A DNA stretch of 64,000 nucleotides from an uncultured Clostridia bacterium (GTDB taxonomy: Bacteria > Bacillota > Clostridia > Christensenellales > Borkfalkiaceae): NCBI GenBank assembly GCA_958419945.1, contig CATZIC010000001.1, positions 50,487 to 114,486 of the forward strand, read 5' to 3'. Under the pieces are notes generated by a model. It ran no database searches. It saw only the letters and a program-made list of their open reading frames with translations, and was not told where the DNA came from. The stretch's first letter is position 1. Every line of letters starts with the position of its first letter. Made by a program: the position numbers and the translations under genes. Shown piece by piece: positions 54,891-64,000 of this stretch.

Positions 54891-57800
54891 CTACACGACT
54901 TCGTAGGTGTAGGTAAAACTCGTGCGGTCGTCAGAAAACGTTACCGTGATACGATAGGTCGTGTTTTTGTACATGCGCGTAAACGTACAAACGCTATCCG
55001 ACGAGAAGTTAGCGAGCGTGCCGTAGTCGCTCCATTCCGGGAGTGTCGTGCCGCCGCCCACGTCTATCTTAAGGGTTCCGAAAATATAAACGCTGTTACC
55101 CAAATAGTGAAGATTTAGCACGCTGCCGTCGGACGCGGTGATATTACGCACGTAGGTTTCGGCGGTTTGCTTTTCGTATGAAAACAGGTTGCCGGGCAAA
55201 ATCGTAATAGTAAAGTCATACCTCTTCCCGTCGGAGTCTAAAAAGTTAACAATCTTCTTCAGGGTAAAGCCGACGATCTTCATCTGTATTTCCGTGCCGT
55301 TAAGCGTAACCGTTGCGTAACCCTCGTAATTGGTGTCGGCGTAGTTTTCGGGGTCGATGTCGGAAGGTTTGCACACGAGCGTATAAAGCCCGTCCTGCGA
55401 CGTATAAGTGATAGTTTCGCCCGCTCTTACGAAGGTGCGCAATCCGTCACCGAAATCAACTGTAATCTTTCCTTCTTCATACGTACCCGCAAGTACGTAG
55501 TACGTCCCGTTTTGATCATCGTGCTGATAGAAGGTGATAGTATTTCCTTCAATCGCGTAGAGGGCGGTCGCTTCCTTAAATATTATTGCTCTGCCATCAA
55601 TCTCGATGGTATCGGCGCCGTCGATATATAACCCTTTTTCACTGCCGGACTCTATATATAGGTGTCTGCAGTAGGCGTTAAAAGTAGGCGCTTTAAAGCA
55701 GGCGATAGCAACGTTTATATCCGTCACTTTTATACGCACTGCAATGTTGCCGGTGAAAACCTTTTCGCCCATTATAGGCGGATTCGTGCCTGCAAACTCG
55801 ATCATCAGCGGGTCTTCGTCCTCGTAGATATGACACTCGCTGAACGCCATTCCTTCAATATTCGCAAGAGCAGCGCCAAGCTTCACGAGTTTTATCTTTT
55901 CACAGCCCTGGAAGGCGTTTGCGCCGATTTGCACGATAGCCGGAAACTCGATCGTTCCGTCGTTTGAACCGAGAGACACACAGTATTCGAATGCGCCTAC
56001 CCCGATATCCATAACCTTTAACGCGGTCACTGTCTGCAAGTTTTCGCAGTAGGAAAACGCGCCCTCGCCTATCGACGTTACGTTACTTAAGTTGACACCC
56101 GTAATAAACGGGAAGCCGCGGAATACAAAGTCCGCAATCGTCGTCACTTCGGCGGGAATGGTTATTTCATAGCGTTCCTGGGCGTTACTCGGCTTGTTGT
56201 AGCACACGAGCACGCCGTTTTCGATTTCAAATTCGGGAAGAATTTTAACTTCTTCGCTGCCCTTAATCGTATACGGGCAATCGCTCCAAGCCGTCTTATA
56301 GGCCTCGATGCTCTCTTCGGGGACGACGAGAACAAAACTGTTAGAGGGCCAACGGAAGGGACAGCTTTCCTTCGACCAATCGATTGCAATCGGTGTAGTT
56401 GATAGGAAAATTGCCTTGGTAAGCGTGTATTGGTTTTCAAACGCCCGCGCACCGATAGTTTTAACCGATGCGGGAATTGTTACCGACACCAGGTTTTTGC
56501 CCTTGAAAACGTCGTCCGCGATTGCAGTGACGCCGTCCGGAATTACCACGATCGAGGCGTCGCCTTCGTAGGCAACGAGCACTCCGCCGTCGGTAATATA
56601 ACCGGTATCGTTGACGGTAAAGGTCTTTTGTTGCCAATCGACGTTAAAATACAGTTTACCGCCCGCGTGTATGCCGTCCTCGTCCTCAACGTACGGAATA
56701 AAGGTGATTAACGTGTTTTTGAACGCGCACACCCCTTCGTACGACGTGCCGCTTTGGGTATATCTGGCGCCACCGTACCCGTCAAGATACAACGTGTCGC
56801 CGCCGCTTGTTAGTTCGCCCTCGTGGGCAGCATCGAATTGGATAAATACAGGAACATCACCATCAGGATTGGAAACTACCTTCAGGATAAATCTCACGAT
56901 CTCTCCGTTTTCTGAAAATTTCCATTCGCCGAGTGCGTCGGTGTAATTCTCCGTCCCCTGATAGGTTCCTTCATAAATCAATTCAAAGGATTCCGTTTCG
57001 ACATCGTAGGCGTACCGTTTTGCCGTGCCGTATCCGTTCAAATCCAGTCTGTCGTAATAAAGTTCGCCGTTTTCGTACAGCATATACTGGCCGCTCTCAC
57101 CGCCCTGCACGATAAAATTGCCTGTAAACTCTCCCTCCGCGCTGTTTGAAAGCGAGAAGTAAAAACGGTCGTCGGTTTCTTTGCCTGTCTGCGGATTAAC
57201 GACCGTAAACGTATAGTCGCCGTACTTTTCATTGAAGGTATAGCTTCCGAACATATCCACTCGGGTTTGACTTCCCACCACGCTCGAATAGGTAGCGCTT
57301 CCGTACCCGTCGAGCGCTAAGATATTCGTAAGGCTTGCCTTCGTTACGTAATCATACCTGAGATAATTGCCCTCAAGTCCGTCGTGAAACAAAAAGGTAT
57401 CCTTGTAGAGTCTTCCCTCTTTGACCACTTCTCCGTAATAGAATTCGATTTTCGTATACCCGTCGTCCTCGCCTTTTGAGGCAAAACCGAATTTCTTTTC
57501 CCCTTGCGCGTTCACGTAAACCGCCGCGCCCTGTCCTTTACCTAAAAGATTGGAATAAAAGTAGACTTTTTCATTATTGCCCGCGTCATAGCCCTTCGCC
57601 CACTGCGCATAAAGGGTCAGATCCTCGTCGAGGGTAACCGTATCGCCGACGTTATATTGCCCGTCGTTTTTCGTTCCCGTAGGATAAACCAATCCGTCTT
57701 TTGTGACGGACCAGCCCATAAACAAGTAGCCGTCGGCCTCAAAGTCGTCGCCGTTTTTGACTGTGACGGTCGAGCCCTTTTCCACTACATCGTTTGAAAT

Positions 57801-58187
57801 ATTGCCTGTGTGGTTGACGCCTTCGAGATTATATTCGTACGAAAGAGTGCTCGCCACAACGAAGTGCGCGTAATAGGTCTTGTCGCTTTCCGGCATAACG
57901 GAAGGAATTTCAACTTTTTCGCCGGAAAAATCCGAAGTTTCGTACCAACCGCGGAAGATATACCCCTTCTTTTGAGGATCTTCGGGAGGCGTTATATTGC
58001 TTCCCGCCGCCGCAGTGATCGGTGAAATCGTCGTTCCGTCGCATACGAAAGTAATTGTAAACGTCGTATCGGACGGTCCGTCACTCGAATCCGACGGATT
58101 GCCGGTGCACGCTACCACAAAGGAAAACGCCATAAGCGTCAATATTCCGATAAGAATGATTTCTATATATTTTATTGCTCTTTTCAT
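54891..58187 (-). CDS. InlB-repeat and BspA-type leucine-rich-repeat lipoprotein
   Basis: 1098 residues; lipobox VVAC (Cys27). Two InlB-type repeats come first (GYIFRGWYE, GYLFMGWSV; about 40-200). The middle (about 265-490) has repeated LDGYGxAxY modules, about four copies. Residues about 545-800 are BspA-type LRR_5 repeats (VVIPDGVTAIADDVFKGKNL, SVKTIGARAFENQYTL, VTTIADFVFRGFPFITGV). The last 250 residues have no repeat I recognise. This set is typical of surface proteins that bind host or other cells. A consensus promoter lies at 58265-58294. Confidence 0.87.
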   Translation of the reverse strand: MKRAIKYIEIILIGILTLMAFSFVVACTGNPSDSSDGPSDTTFTITFVCDGTTISPITAAAGSNITPPEDPQKKGYIFRGWYETSDFSGEKVEIPSVMPESDKTYYAHFVVASTLSYEYNLEGVNHTGNISNDVVEKGSTVTVKNGDDFEADGYLFMGWSVTKDGLVYPTGTKNDGQYNVGDTVTLDEDLTLYAQWAKGYDAGNNEKVYFYSNLLGKGQGAAVYVNAQGEKKFGFASKGEDDGYTKIEFYYGEVVKEGRLYKDTFLFHDGLEGNYLRYDYVTKASLTNILALDGYGSATYSSVVGSQTRVDMFGSYTFNEKYGDYTFTVVNPQTGKETDDRFYFSLSNSAEGEFTGNFIVQGGESGQYMLYENGELYYDRLDLNGYGTAKRYAYDVETESFELIYEGTYQGTENYTDALGEWKFSENGEIVRFILKVVSNPDGDVPVFIQFDAAHEGELTSGGDTLYLDGYGGARYTQSGTSYEGVCAFKNTLITFIPYVEDEDGIHAGGKLYFNVDWQQKTFTVNDTGYITDGGVLVAYEGDASIVVIPDGVTAIADDVFKGKNLVSVTIPASVKTIGARAFENQYTLTKAIFLSTTPIAIDWSKESCPFRWPSNSFVLVVPEESIEAYKTAWSDCPYTIKGSEEVKILPEFEIENGVLVCYNKPSNAQERYEITIPAEVTTIADFVFRGFPFITGVNLSNVTSIGEGAFSYCENLQTVTALKVMDIGVGAFEYCVSLGSNDGTIEFPAIVQIGANAFQGCEKIKLVKLGAALANIEGMAFSECHIYEDEDPLMIEFAGTNPPIMGEKVFTGNIAVRIKVTDINVAIACFKAPTFNAYCRHLYIESGSEKGLYIDGADTIEIDGRAIIFKEATALYAIEGNTITFYQHDDQNGTYYVLAGTYEEGKITVDFGDGLRTFVRAGETITYTSQDGLYTLVCKPSDIDPENYADTNYEGYATVTLNGTEIQMKIVGFTLKKIVNFLDSDGKRYDFTITILPGNLFSYEKQTAETYVRNITASDGSVLNLHYLGNSVYIFGTLKIDVGGGTTLPEWSDYGTLANFSSDSVCTFTRMYKNTTYRITVTFSDDRTSFTYTYEVV

Positions 58188-58264
58188 ATCACACCGCCTT
58201 TTTACGTATAAACGCAGTTAAGTTTGTCTGCGCTTCGTAAACAACTGTACGCAATTTAGTTATA

Positions 58265-58294
58265 ATTATATTATATAATTTTAATTTCTGTCAA
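58265..58294 (-). promoter_or_regulatory. Promoter of the LRR lipoprotein gene
   Basis: TTGACA (58289-58294), an 18-bp spacer and TATAAT (58265-58270); leader of about 70 nt. Confidence 0.8.
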
Positions 58295-58381
58295 GCATTA
58301 GTATGGTTATTATCTAAAAACTTTATGAGTTTGTCAAACATATGGGACTGCCATATATATTCCGGAAAAAACGTAAGTCAT

Positions 58382-58408
58382 AAAAAAAGACCTTGCGGTC
58401 TTTTTTTT
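58382..58408. terminator. Terminator after the phosphoesterase gene
   Basis: AAAGACC/GGTCTTT stem between A and T runs. Confidence 0.85.
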
Positions 58409-58423
58409 GTTTTTTTATGTTTT

Positions 58424-60079
58424 TTAAATTCTTGCTTCGAAGCAAGCGCTTGGGATCCATTTGCCGTTTACGAAATCTCTGCCAAGCACCAACACTTTGT
58501 CCGCATAAACTTTTACGTAATATCCTTGCGAGCCACGCATATATTCGCCTGTAGGAATATAGAAACTACTCCAAAGGTACGCAACCGACGCCGTATTGAA
58601 AATATTGGGAAGTTCCTCTGTTCTTCCGTGCATGGAACCGCGAGTGTTTAAATCCCAATGGCTATGTCCGTTGAACATATGAATTTGCGGATACTTTTTA
58701 ACAATATTTCTGAAAGCTGCCTCTTGCATAATGCCGTCCCAACCTTGCCCCGGGAAACTTCCGGCAATGGTGTTATAAAGCGATTGATGCAAGTACACGA
58801 AAACGGGCTTTTCAGGCTCTTTTTCAGTAATTTCCGCCAATTTACGGTCGAACCAATCTAATTGCGCTTGCGATAAATCGGCGTCGACGCCGCTTGCTTT
58901 ACTTTCGCTGCCCAAAAAAACGTGGTGATAGCCGTTTACCGCCCTTTCGTAATAAACTTTGTCGGTTCCGGCAAAATCATAGAAGTTTTGAACTAGAGTG
59001 CTGAAACTTTCGCTTCCGTATGTGTCGTGGTTTCCGAGTGAAAAGTACATATTCGGAAGATTGGGAACGCTGTCCATTAGTTCCTTCGTGTGCTCCCACT
59101 CGACCTTGCGGCCCGAGTTTGCAATGTCGCCAACCACGAAAATTCCATCGCTATTCGGACTGTTTGCGACTATATCGTTAGCCATTTTCAGGAAATGCTC
59201 GTCGTGCAAAGTTTTGGCGTCAGCACTTGCAAGATTAGCGTCGGCTATGGCAATGTGAACGTCGCTTACCGCCTGAAACTCGCTTAAAACCTTTCCGGCA
59301 AAGTTATACTGGCAGCCCTTTGGCAGATTGTAATCAAAATAATTTTCGCTTAGTCCCGCGCTGTTTTTGGCGTAAACTCTTAACTTTGTCGCTTCCGACG
59401 GAATAATGGTGTTTTCATACATCTCGAAAGTTGCAGGGTTTTGGGTAACGGTGAAAGGCGCCAAGCTTGTGTAATTACTCAAAACACCTTCATCGTCAGC
59501 CCAATACGTTACAACTTCCGTAGCGATAAAATCGTCGAAGTAAATTTTAAGCTGCCCGTCAGCCAAACCGTCTGTCGGGTTTTTCAAGGTGTATTCCACC
59601 TTTATAGGAGCCTCGGGAAGCCCGATTTTTGTTTTGCTTACCTTAATTTTTACGGTTTCTTTTAGGTTTGACTTGGAATTATCGCCAAACAAAATAATTT
59701 TATAGTTCCCGGCGGGCAAATTTCTGAATGCCTGCCTGGTTTCATTGTATATAGCCGAATGTTGCAGGCCGTACGCTTGTCCCGAAGTATATCCGTCTCT
59801 TGCGACGTAATACCACCTGATAGAATCGAGTGAATTTATATCGTCGTTTTCACGGTAAACGCCAACCCAAGCATCCCCTTCGCCTTTTGCTTTGACGTAA
59901 ACCTCTTCACCGGACAAATATTCGAATTTGTTGGTGGAAAGGTTTTCGTTTCCGTTTATTTTTCCGCTGTCGTTGCCGTTGTCGTCGTCATTTTGGGCAG
60001 GCGTGCAACCCGTAATTATGGAAAACATAAACAAAAAGGCGAAAAGAGCGCAGGCTAAGGCCTTAATGGATTTTTTCAT
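58424..60079 (-). CDS. Calcineurin-like metallophosphoesterase lipoprotein with WWVG-type module
   Basis: 551 residues; lipobox ITGC (Cys25). Residues about 45-150 form one module (TNKFEYLSGEEVYVKAKG... WVGVYR... IRWYYV... LPAGNYKIILFGD) that is also repeated in the next gene upstream. The second half is a metallophosphoesterase with SDVHIA, VVGDIANSGR, LGNHDTYG, YLHQSL and NGHSHWD, all five motif blocks of the calcineurin fold. It should hydrolyse phosphoesters outside the cell; the substrate is unknown. The gene starts 11 bases after the stop of the DUF5722-like gene with GGAGAG upstream, so the two are one operon. Confidence 0.9.
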   Translation of the reverse strand: MKKSIKALACALFAFLFMFSIITGCTPAQNDDDNGNDSGKINGNENLSTNKFEYLSGEEVYVKAKGEGDAWVGVYRENDDINSLDSIRWYYVARDGYTSGQAYGLQHSAIYNETRQAFRNLPAGNYKIILFGDNSKSNLKETVKIKVSKTKIGLPEAPIKVEYTLKNPTDGLADGQLKIYFDDFIATEVVTYWADDEGVLSNYTSLAPFTVTQNPATFEMYENTIIPSEATKLRVYAKNSAGLSENYFDYNLPKGCQYNFAGKVLSEFQAVSDVHIAIADANLASADAKTLHDEHFLKMANDIVANSPNSDGIFVVGDIANSGRKVEWEHTKELMDSVPNLPNMYFSLGNHDTYGSESFSTLVQNFYDFAGTDKVYYERAVNGYHHVFLGSESKASGVDADLSQAQLDWFDRKLAEITEKEPEKPVFVYLHQSLYNTIAGSFPGQGWDGIMQEAAFRNIVKKYPQIHMFNGHSHWDLNTRGSMHGRTEELPNIFNTASVAYLWSSFYIPTGEYMRGSQGYYVKVYADKVLVLGRDFVNGKWIPSACFEARI

Positions 60080-60090
60080 TTGTCTCTCCG

Positions 60091-63000
60091 TTATGCTGCA
60101 GTAATGGTGATCTCCACTTGGGTCTCAACCGTATAGCCGGAAGTGTTGAATAAAACGATTTTATACGTCCCTGCGGGAAGGTCTTTTAGGTCCACTCTTG
60201 TAGCGTTAAGTTGTTGTTGTTTGATATTTACCTTATCTCCGCTGTTATGCGTACCGTCTTTTACATAGTACCAATAAATACTTTCCGCAGTTTCGACGGT
60301 GTCGTCTGTAAGATACATACCGACCCACCAGGTACTGTTTGCGGAATCAGCAGGCGCATACGCAGTTACGTAGATTTCTTCACCGACTGCATAGGTCGTT
60401 TTGTCTGTTTTTATACCGCTTTCAATTTGTTCGATGATTTCTATCTCCACTTGGGTTTCAACCGTATAGCCGGAAGTGTTGAACAAAACCAGTTTATACT
60501 TCCCTACGGGAAGATTCATTAAGTCCGCCCTGTCAGTATTGGGTGTTTGTAATTTGATATTTACAGTGTCGCCGCTATTGTGCGTACCGTCTTTTACGTA
60601 ATACCAATAAATACTACCCGGATCTGAGGTCGTAACGTCATCGGCGGTCAAATACAAACCTACCCACCAAGTACTACTTGCGGAATCGGCAGGCGCATAT
60701 GCGGTTACCATAATCGCTTCACCGACCATGTAGGTTGCTTTATCCGTTTTTATACCTTTTTCCATCAAAGGCTCAACGATTTCAATTTCCACCTGTGTTT
60801 CAACGGTATAACCCGAAGTGTTGAAGAGAACGATTTTATATTCGCCTGCAGGCAATTCACCGACTCCGTCGCCGATATCCACTTCTTTAATATTTACCGC
60901 ATCGCCTGACGCTCTGCCCTCGGTATTTACGTAATACCATCTTATCGAGCCTGCGGTAACGTCGGCGTCTTTACGATAGATACCGACCCACCAGGTTTCA
61001 TTTGCAGAATCGTCGGGTGCATACGCGGTTACCATAATGGCTTCGCCAACCGTATAGGTCGTTTTGTCGGTTTCTATGCCTTTTTCGATCACAGCTTTAA
61101 CGATTTCTATTTCAACCTGCGTTTCAACGGTATAACCCGAAGTGTTAAAGAGAACGATTTTATATTTTCCTACGGGAAGGTCTTTAAGGTCTACTCTCGT
61201 AGCGTTGAGTTGTTGTTCTTTGATATTTACCGTGTCTCCGCTGCTATGCGTAGCGTCTTTTACGTAGTACCAATAAATACTTTCTGCCTCTTCTACGGTA
61301 TCGCCTGTAAGATACATACCGACCCACCAGGTTTGTTCGTTTGAACTTTCCGGAGCAATGGCGGTAACCAAGATTTCGTCTACGCCTTCAACGTAAGTCG
61401 TTTTGTTTGTAGTTAGCTGCTTGAAATCCGAGGCTAAAATGGTTAATACCGCATATCTTCTTTCAAGCTCAACGCCCTCTTTTTTGAAGATTGCACAGGC
61501 CTCTATCGAACCTTGGCTTGCAAGCGTGTTGTTTACGTACTCTACCGTTACACCGGCCGGTAATTCACCGGTAATCGTCAAGCTTTGTTCCTCGCCGTTT
61601 TCAGATACTTCCTTATCTAAGAAACTAACGTTTGAAAGGTTTACGCTTCCGCTCTCGCCTTCGGGCAAAATCGTGATTTCAACCGAGTGTAAGTACTCGT
61701 AAAGATCGGTAGTAAAGTAGTAAATTACGTACTCGCCTGCCGGCATATCTTCTTTATTTTTAATTTGATCCTGAATGCAAACCGTTCTCGTGTAACTGTC
61801 GTTGTTGTTATTGAAATAGTAGTAATAATATGATATTTCATCGGGATTTTGGGTATTTCCGGGCGTTGCGCCTTTCTTGAAAATACCTACCCACGCTTGT
61901 TTGTGAAGGTCGATACCGTCTCTTACGGTTGTTACAAAGATCTTTTCGCCCAATTCATATACGGTTTTGTTTGTCGCAAGTCTTGAAACGGAAATCGTGG
62001 CCTTTCTTCTTGCAACGACTTCGGAATCTTTTGTAAACGTAGCAATTATATCTTTCGTACCGATTTCCGTAAGGACAGGCTCTTCACTATAGGTTACTTC
62101 GATTCCTTCGGGAATATTTGTTGCTTCGATTCTCTTTTCCGTGCCGTCATATAAGAAGTTTTTGCTTTCAAACTTAAGTTCGGGCAGAGGAATCTTGTCT
62201 TCCCATTCATAAATAGGTTCTGCCGAAACAGGGGTGGCTTTTTCCCAATCGAAATTCGAAAAGTCGTATCCCGTTCCGAATATATCCAAAAGATCCAAAT
62301 AGGATTTTATTCCGCCGTTTTCAACGCTTTGAATCTTACCGTTAACGTCTTTATACGTAAGATATTCAAGATAATCTTTCGCGACGTATTCGGAATACTG
62401 CGTGTCGATATATTTATAGACCTCGTAAGAGGGCTTAGGATTTTTGTTGATATCGATAAGACCGAAGCTTATTTCCGAAGGTATTTCTTCGCTATGGTCA
62501 TACAAACGATAATAGTTGTAAGCTACGATGGAATCAAGTTGAGAAATCTTATACCAAGTTGCCGCAATGGCGCCTGCTTGAGCGTTTCTCCACTTCTCTT
62601 TTTGTTCGTCAGTGTATTTGTTGCTCAGATAGTTTAACGTTGACACGCCGGATTCCGTCAAGTAAACCTTTCTTACCGTTTCCCCGTTGACCTTCATTTC
62701 CTCACGGTTAAGGTATTCATCCAAAAGCTCGAGGTTAGAGAAAGTTAATTTTGTCGTCGTGTCGATATCGTTTGTCATGCCTACGTTTTTGCCGTTTACC
62801 GTGTCATGCAAAAATATTTCGGCTTGAGCCAGTCCGTAAGTATAGCAGTGCGGAGAAATTCCCCAATCGTAATCCCCCTCGACTTTGGATTTTTTGTTCA
62901 ACCATTCAATCATCTTTTTGGGAACGTACGCTTGCACGCTATTGTTCGGGAAATAATAACCTCTTTCAGCCCAAGACTGAGTGAGGGATGTGCATACCGT

Positions 63001-64000
63001 TATGTCTTTATCGTATTTCTTTACCGCTAAGTTCGAAAGTCTTAAAAGACGGGAGTACTCTTCCATATAAGTATCTAAATCCGCATGATACTCCGATATT
63101 CTGTTATAGTCTTTTGCATAGTCGATTTCGTTACCGATTACAAAGTTACCGATATAACCGTACGGAAGCCCTTCTTGAGTGTAACGATCCGCCAAAAATT
63201 CCATCATGGCAACGTAATACTCAAACCCATATTGATTGGAAGTGTTAAGTCCCATAAGAATGGTTCCTTGCGTTGACCAAGGCGCATAAGTCATGCTTTG
63301 CGGGAAGGTCTCTTCGTTGGAGTTTTTGCTTGAATAAACTATTGCGGTTACGTGCGCTCCGGCATTGTAATAACTTTTAACCATATTGTCAAAAGCCGCA
63401 ACTTGGGAAGCTTTAAAATAGAAAGTTTTTCCGTTAGAATCAAATTTAACCGCATCGGTCGGATGCTCGATTTCAACAGGATCGCCGTCGACAAAAATTT
63501 CATTCGGACAAATTAAATTGGCAATATCGAAATTTACGGTTGCATACGAACAACCTAATTCTTTAAAATGAATAATGTCTTCGCCAAGCAAACCTTTTTT
63601 AGACTTTATATTAAAAGTAGGCTCGCCCGTCATCTTTTGTTCTATATCCGTTGCGTAAATAGGGCCTTTTAAAACCTTGTCTTCACTTACGATATAAAAT
63701 TTGCTGTATATTTGATCATACCCATCTTTGTATCTGTCGATTTCGATACTGCGCTTCGTGCCAAGGGTATAATCGGCGACCTCTGTTCCGCCGTCATAGC
63801 TACTATCGACTTTGTCTTGAGATAGTCCGGAAATGGCGTCGGCTTCAAAGTACTTATACGCCTCCATGGCTACAACTTTTCCGACACCGTTGCCAACGTC
63901 CTTGCTATCGCTGTCAATTTCAATCTTAATTTTTTCGGACGTGGCAGATACAGCCATGGAAATATATTCCTGGCTTTTATCAAAATTCATGTTGCTGTCA
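60091..64000 (-). CDS. DUF5722-like secreted protein with five WWVG modules, 5' end outside window
   Basis: The frame stays open to the window edge, so the start is missing; an internal ATG lies at 63990. The N-terminal half (to about residue 600) resembles DUF5722, a TIM-barrel-like, glycosidase-like domain (YAPWSTQGTILMGLN, YIGNFVIGNEIDYAK with possible acid residues, YLTESGVST). Ig-like MBG segments follow (EWEDKIPLPELKFESKNFLY). The last 700 residues hold five related modules of about 100 residues, each with TNKTxY or TDKTxY, WWVGxY, IYWYYV or IRWYYV, LPxGxYKIVLFNTSGYTVET. One module is shared with the phosphoesterase downstream. Secretion is inferred; function unknown. Confidence 0.78.
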   Translation of the reverse strand, partial: DSNMNFDKSQEYISMAVSATSEKIKIEIDSDSKDVGNGVGKVVAMEAYKYFEADAISGLSQDKVDSSYDGGTEVADYTLGTKRSIEIDRYKDGYDQIYSKFYIVSEDKVLKGPIYATDIEQKMTGEPTFNIKSKKGLLGEDIIHFKELGCSYATVNFDIANLICPNEIFVDGDPVEIEHPTDAVKFDSNGKTFYFKASQVAAFDNMVKSYYNAGAHVTAIVYSSKNSNEETFPQSMTYAPWSTQGTILMGLNTSNQYGFEYYVAMMEFLADRYTQEGLPYGYIGNFVIGNEIDYAKDYNRISEYHADLDTYMEEYSRLLRLSNLAVKKYDKDITVCTSLTQSWAERGYYFPNNSVQAYVPKKMIEWLNKKSKVEGDYDWGISPHCYTYGLAQAEIFLHDTVNGKNVGMTNDIDTTTKLTFSNLELLDEYLNREEMKVNGETVRKVYLTESGVSTLNYLSNKYTDEQKEKWRNAQAGAIAATWYKISQLDSIVAYNYYRLYDHSEEIPSEISFGLIDINKNPKPSYEVYKYIDTQYSEYVAKDYLEYLTYKDVNGKIQSVENGGIKSYLDLLDIFGTGYDFSNFDWEKATPVSAEPIYEWEDKIPLPELKFESKNFLYDGTEKRIEATNIPEGIEVTYSEEPVLTEIGTKDIIATFTKDSEVVARRKATISVSRLATNKTVYELGEKIFVTTVRDGIDLHKQAWVGIFKKGATPGNTQNPDEISYYYYYFNNNNDSYTRTVCIQDQIKNKEDMPAGEYVIYYFTTDLYEYLHSVEITILPEGESGSVNLSNVSFLDKEVSENGEEQSLTITGELPAGVTVEYVNNTLASQGSIEACAIFKKEGVELERRYAVLTILASDFKQLTTNKTTYVEGVDEILVTAIAPESSNEQTWWVGMYLTGDTVEEAESIYWYYVKDATHSSGDTVNIKEQQLNATRVDLKDLPVGKYKIVLFNTSGYTVETQVEIEIVKAVIEKGIETDKTTYTVGEAIMVTAYAPDDSANETWWVGIYRKDADVTAGSIRWYYVNTEGRASGDAVNIKEVDIGDGVGELPAGEYKIVLFNTSGYTVETQVEIEIVEPLMEKGIKTDKATYMVGEAIMVTAYAPADSASSTWWVGLYLTADDVTTSDPGSIYWYYVKDGTHNSGDTVNIKLQTPNTDRADLMNLPVGKYKLVLFNTSGYTVETQVEIEIIEQIESGIKTDKTTYAVGEEIYVTAYAPADSANSTWWVGMYLTDDTVETAESIYWYYVKDGTHNSGDKVNIKQQQLNATRVDLKDLPAGTYKIVLFNTSGYTVETQVEITITAA

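Overview
The window reads as a low-to-mid GC, spore-forming Firmicute, most likely an uncultured gut Clostridia. The support is a SpoIIE phosphatase, a CotH-family lipoprotein, lipobox-type signal peptides with no outer-membrane genes, Shine-Dalgarno sites of the AGGAGG type, and many secreted proteins with InlB-type (Listeria-Bacteroides) repeats. The placement rests on gene content only.

Layout. 1-4.6 kb (minus): a partial AEC-family carrier, a GH4 enzyme with the CHEV motif of alpha-galacturonidases, and a membrane-anchored M6-like metallopeptidase. 4.7-10.5 kb (plus): SpoIIE and a MacB-type ABC ATPase/permease pair. 10.8-19.5 kb: a first alpha-glucan locus with MalG, MalF, a frameshifted MalE, a GH13 neopullulanase-like enzyme, a divergent LacI regulator and a SusE/F-like lipoprotein. 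20.4-28.1 kb: signalling genes, namely a hybrid histidine kinase split by one in-frame TAG, a small kinase-fold protein next to a Fic protein, an Hpt protein, a REC-HD-GYP protein and a P-loop kinase. 28.3-32.4 kb: an ACT protein, an alpha/beta hydrolase, a SLOG-fold protein preceded by two tandem putative small-RNA genes, and RarA. 32.6-46.5 kb: a second, larger alpha-glucan locus with a GH13 lipoprotein, MalG, MalF, MalE, a SusE/F-like lipoprotein, a type I pullulanase and a divergent CotH lipoprotein. 47.1-50.5 kb: an accessory island with a RES-domain protein, tRNA-Arg and tRNA-Ser, duplicated tRNA-Ser 3' ends and two unrecognised small genes. 51-64 kb (minus): four very large secreted proteins with InlB repeats, BspA-type leucine-rich repeats, a metallophosphoesterase, and a DUF5722-like protein sharing a repeated WWVG module.

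How the genes fit together. Pullulanase and lipoprotein amylase would debranch and cut starch or glycogen outside the cell, SusE/F-like lipoproteins would hold the glucan, MalEFG would import maltodextrins, and the cytoplasmic neopullulanase-like enzyme would finish them under a LacI regulator. No MalK-type ATPase lies in the window, so both importers must use one encoded elsewhere.

Most notable: (1) two tandem small-RNA genes upstream of the SLOG gene, each with a consensus promoter (17-bp spacer), a variable 5' part and a nearly identical 69-nt 3' end closing in a terminator; (2) a palindromic intergenic repeat with a GGCTTATAGCC core, 17 copies in 64 kb, often followed at fixed distance by the CATTGCGAG repeat; (3) tRNA-Ser 3'-end duplications suggesting stepwise integration; (4) good promoters whose predicted start falls on the ATG, indicating leaderless mRNAs; (5) a Fic gene whose -35 box lies in a four-site operator-like array.
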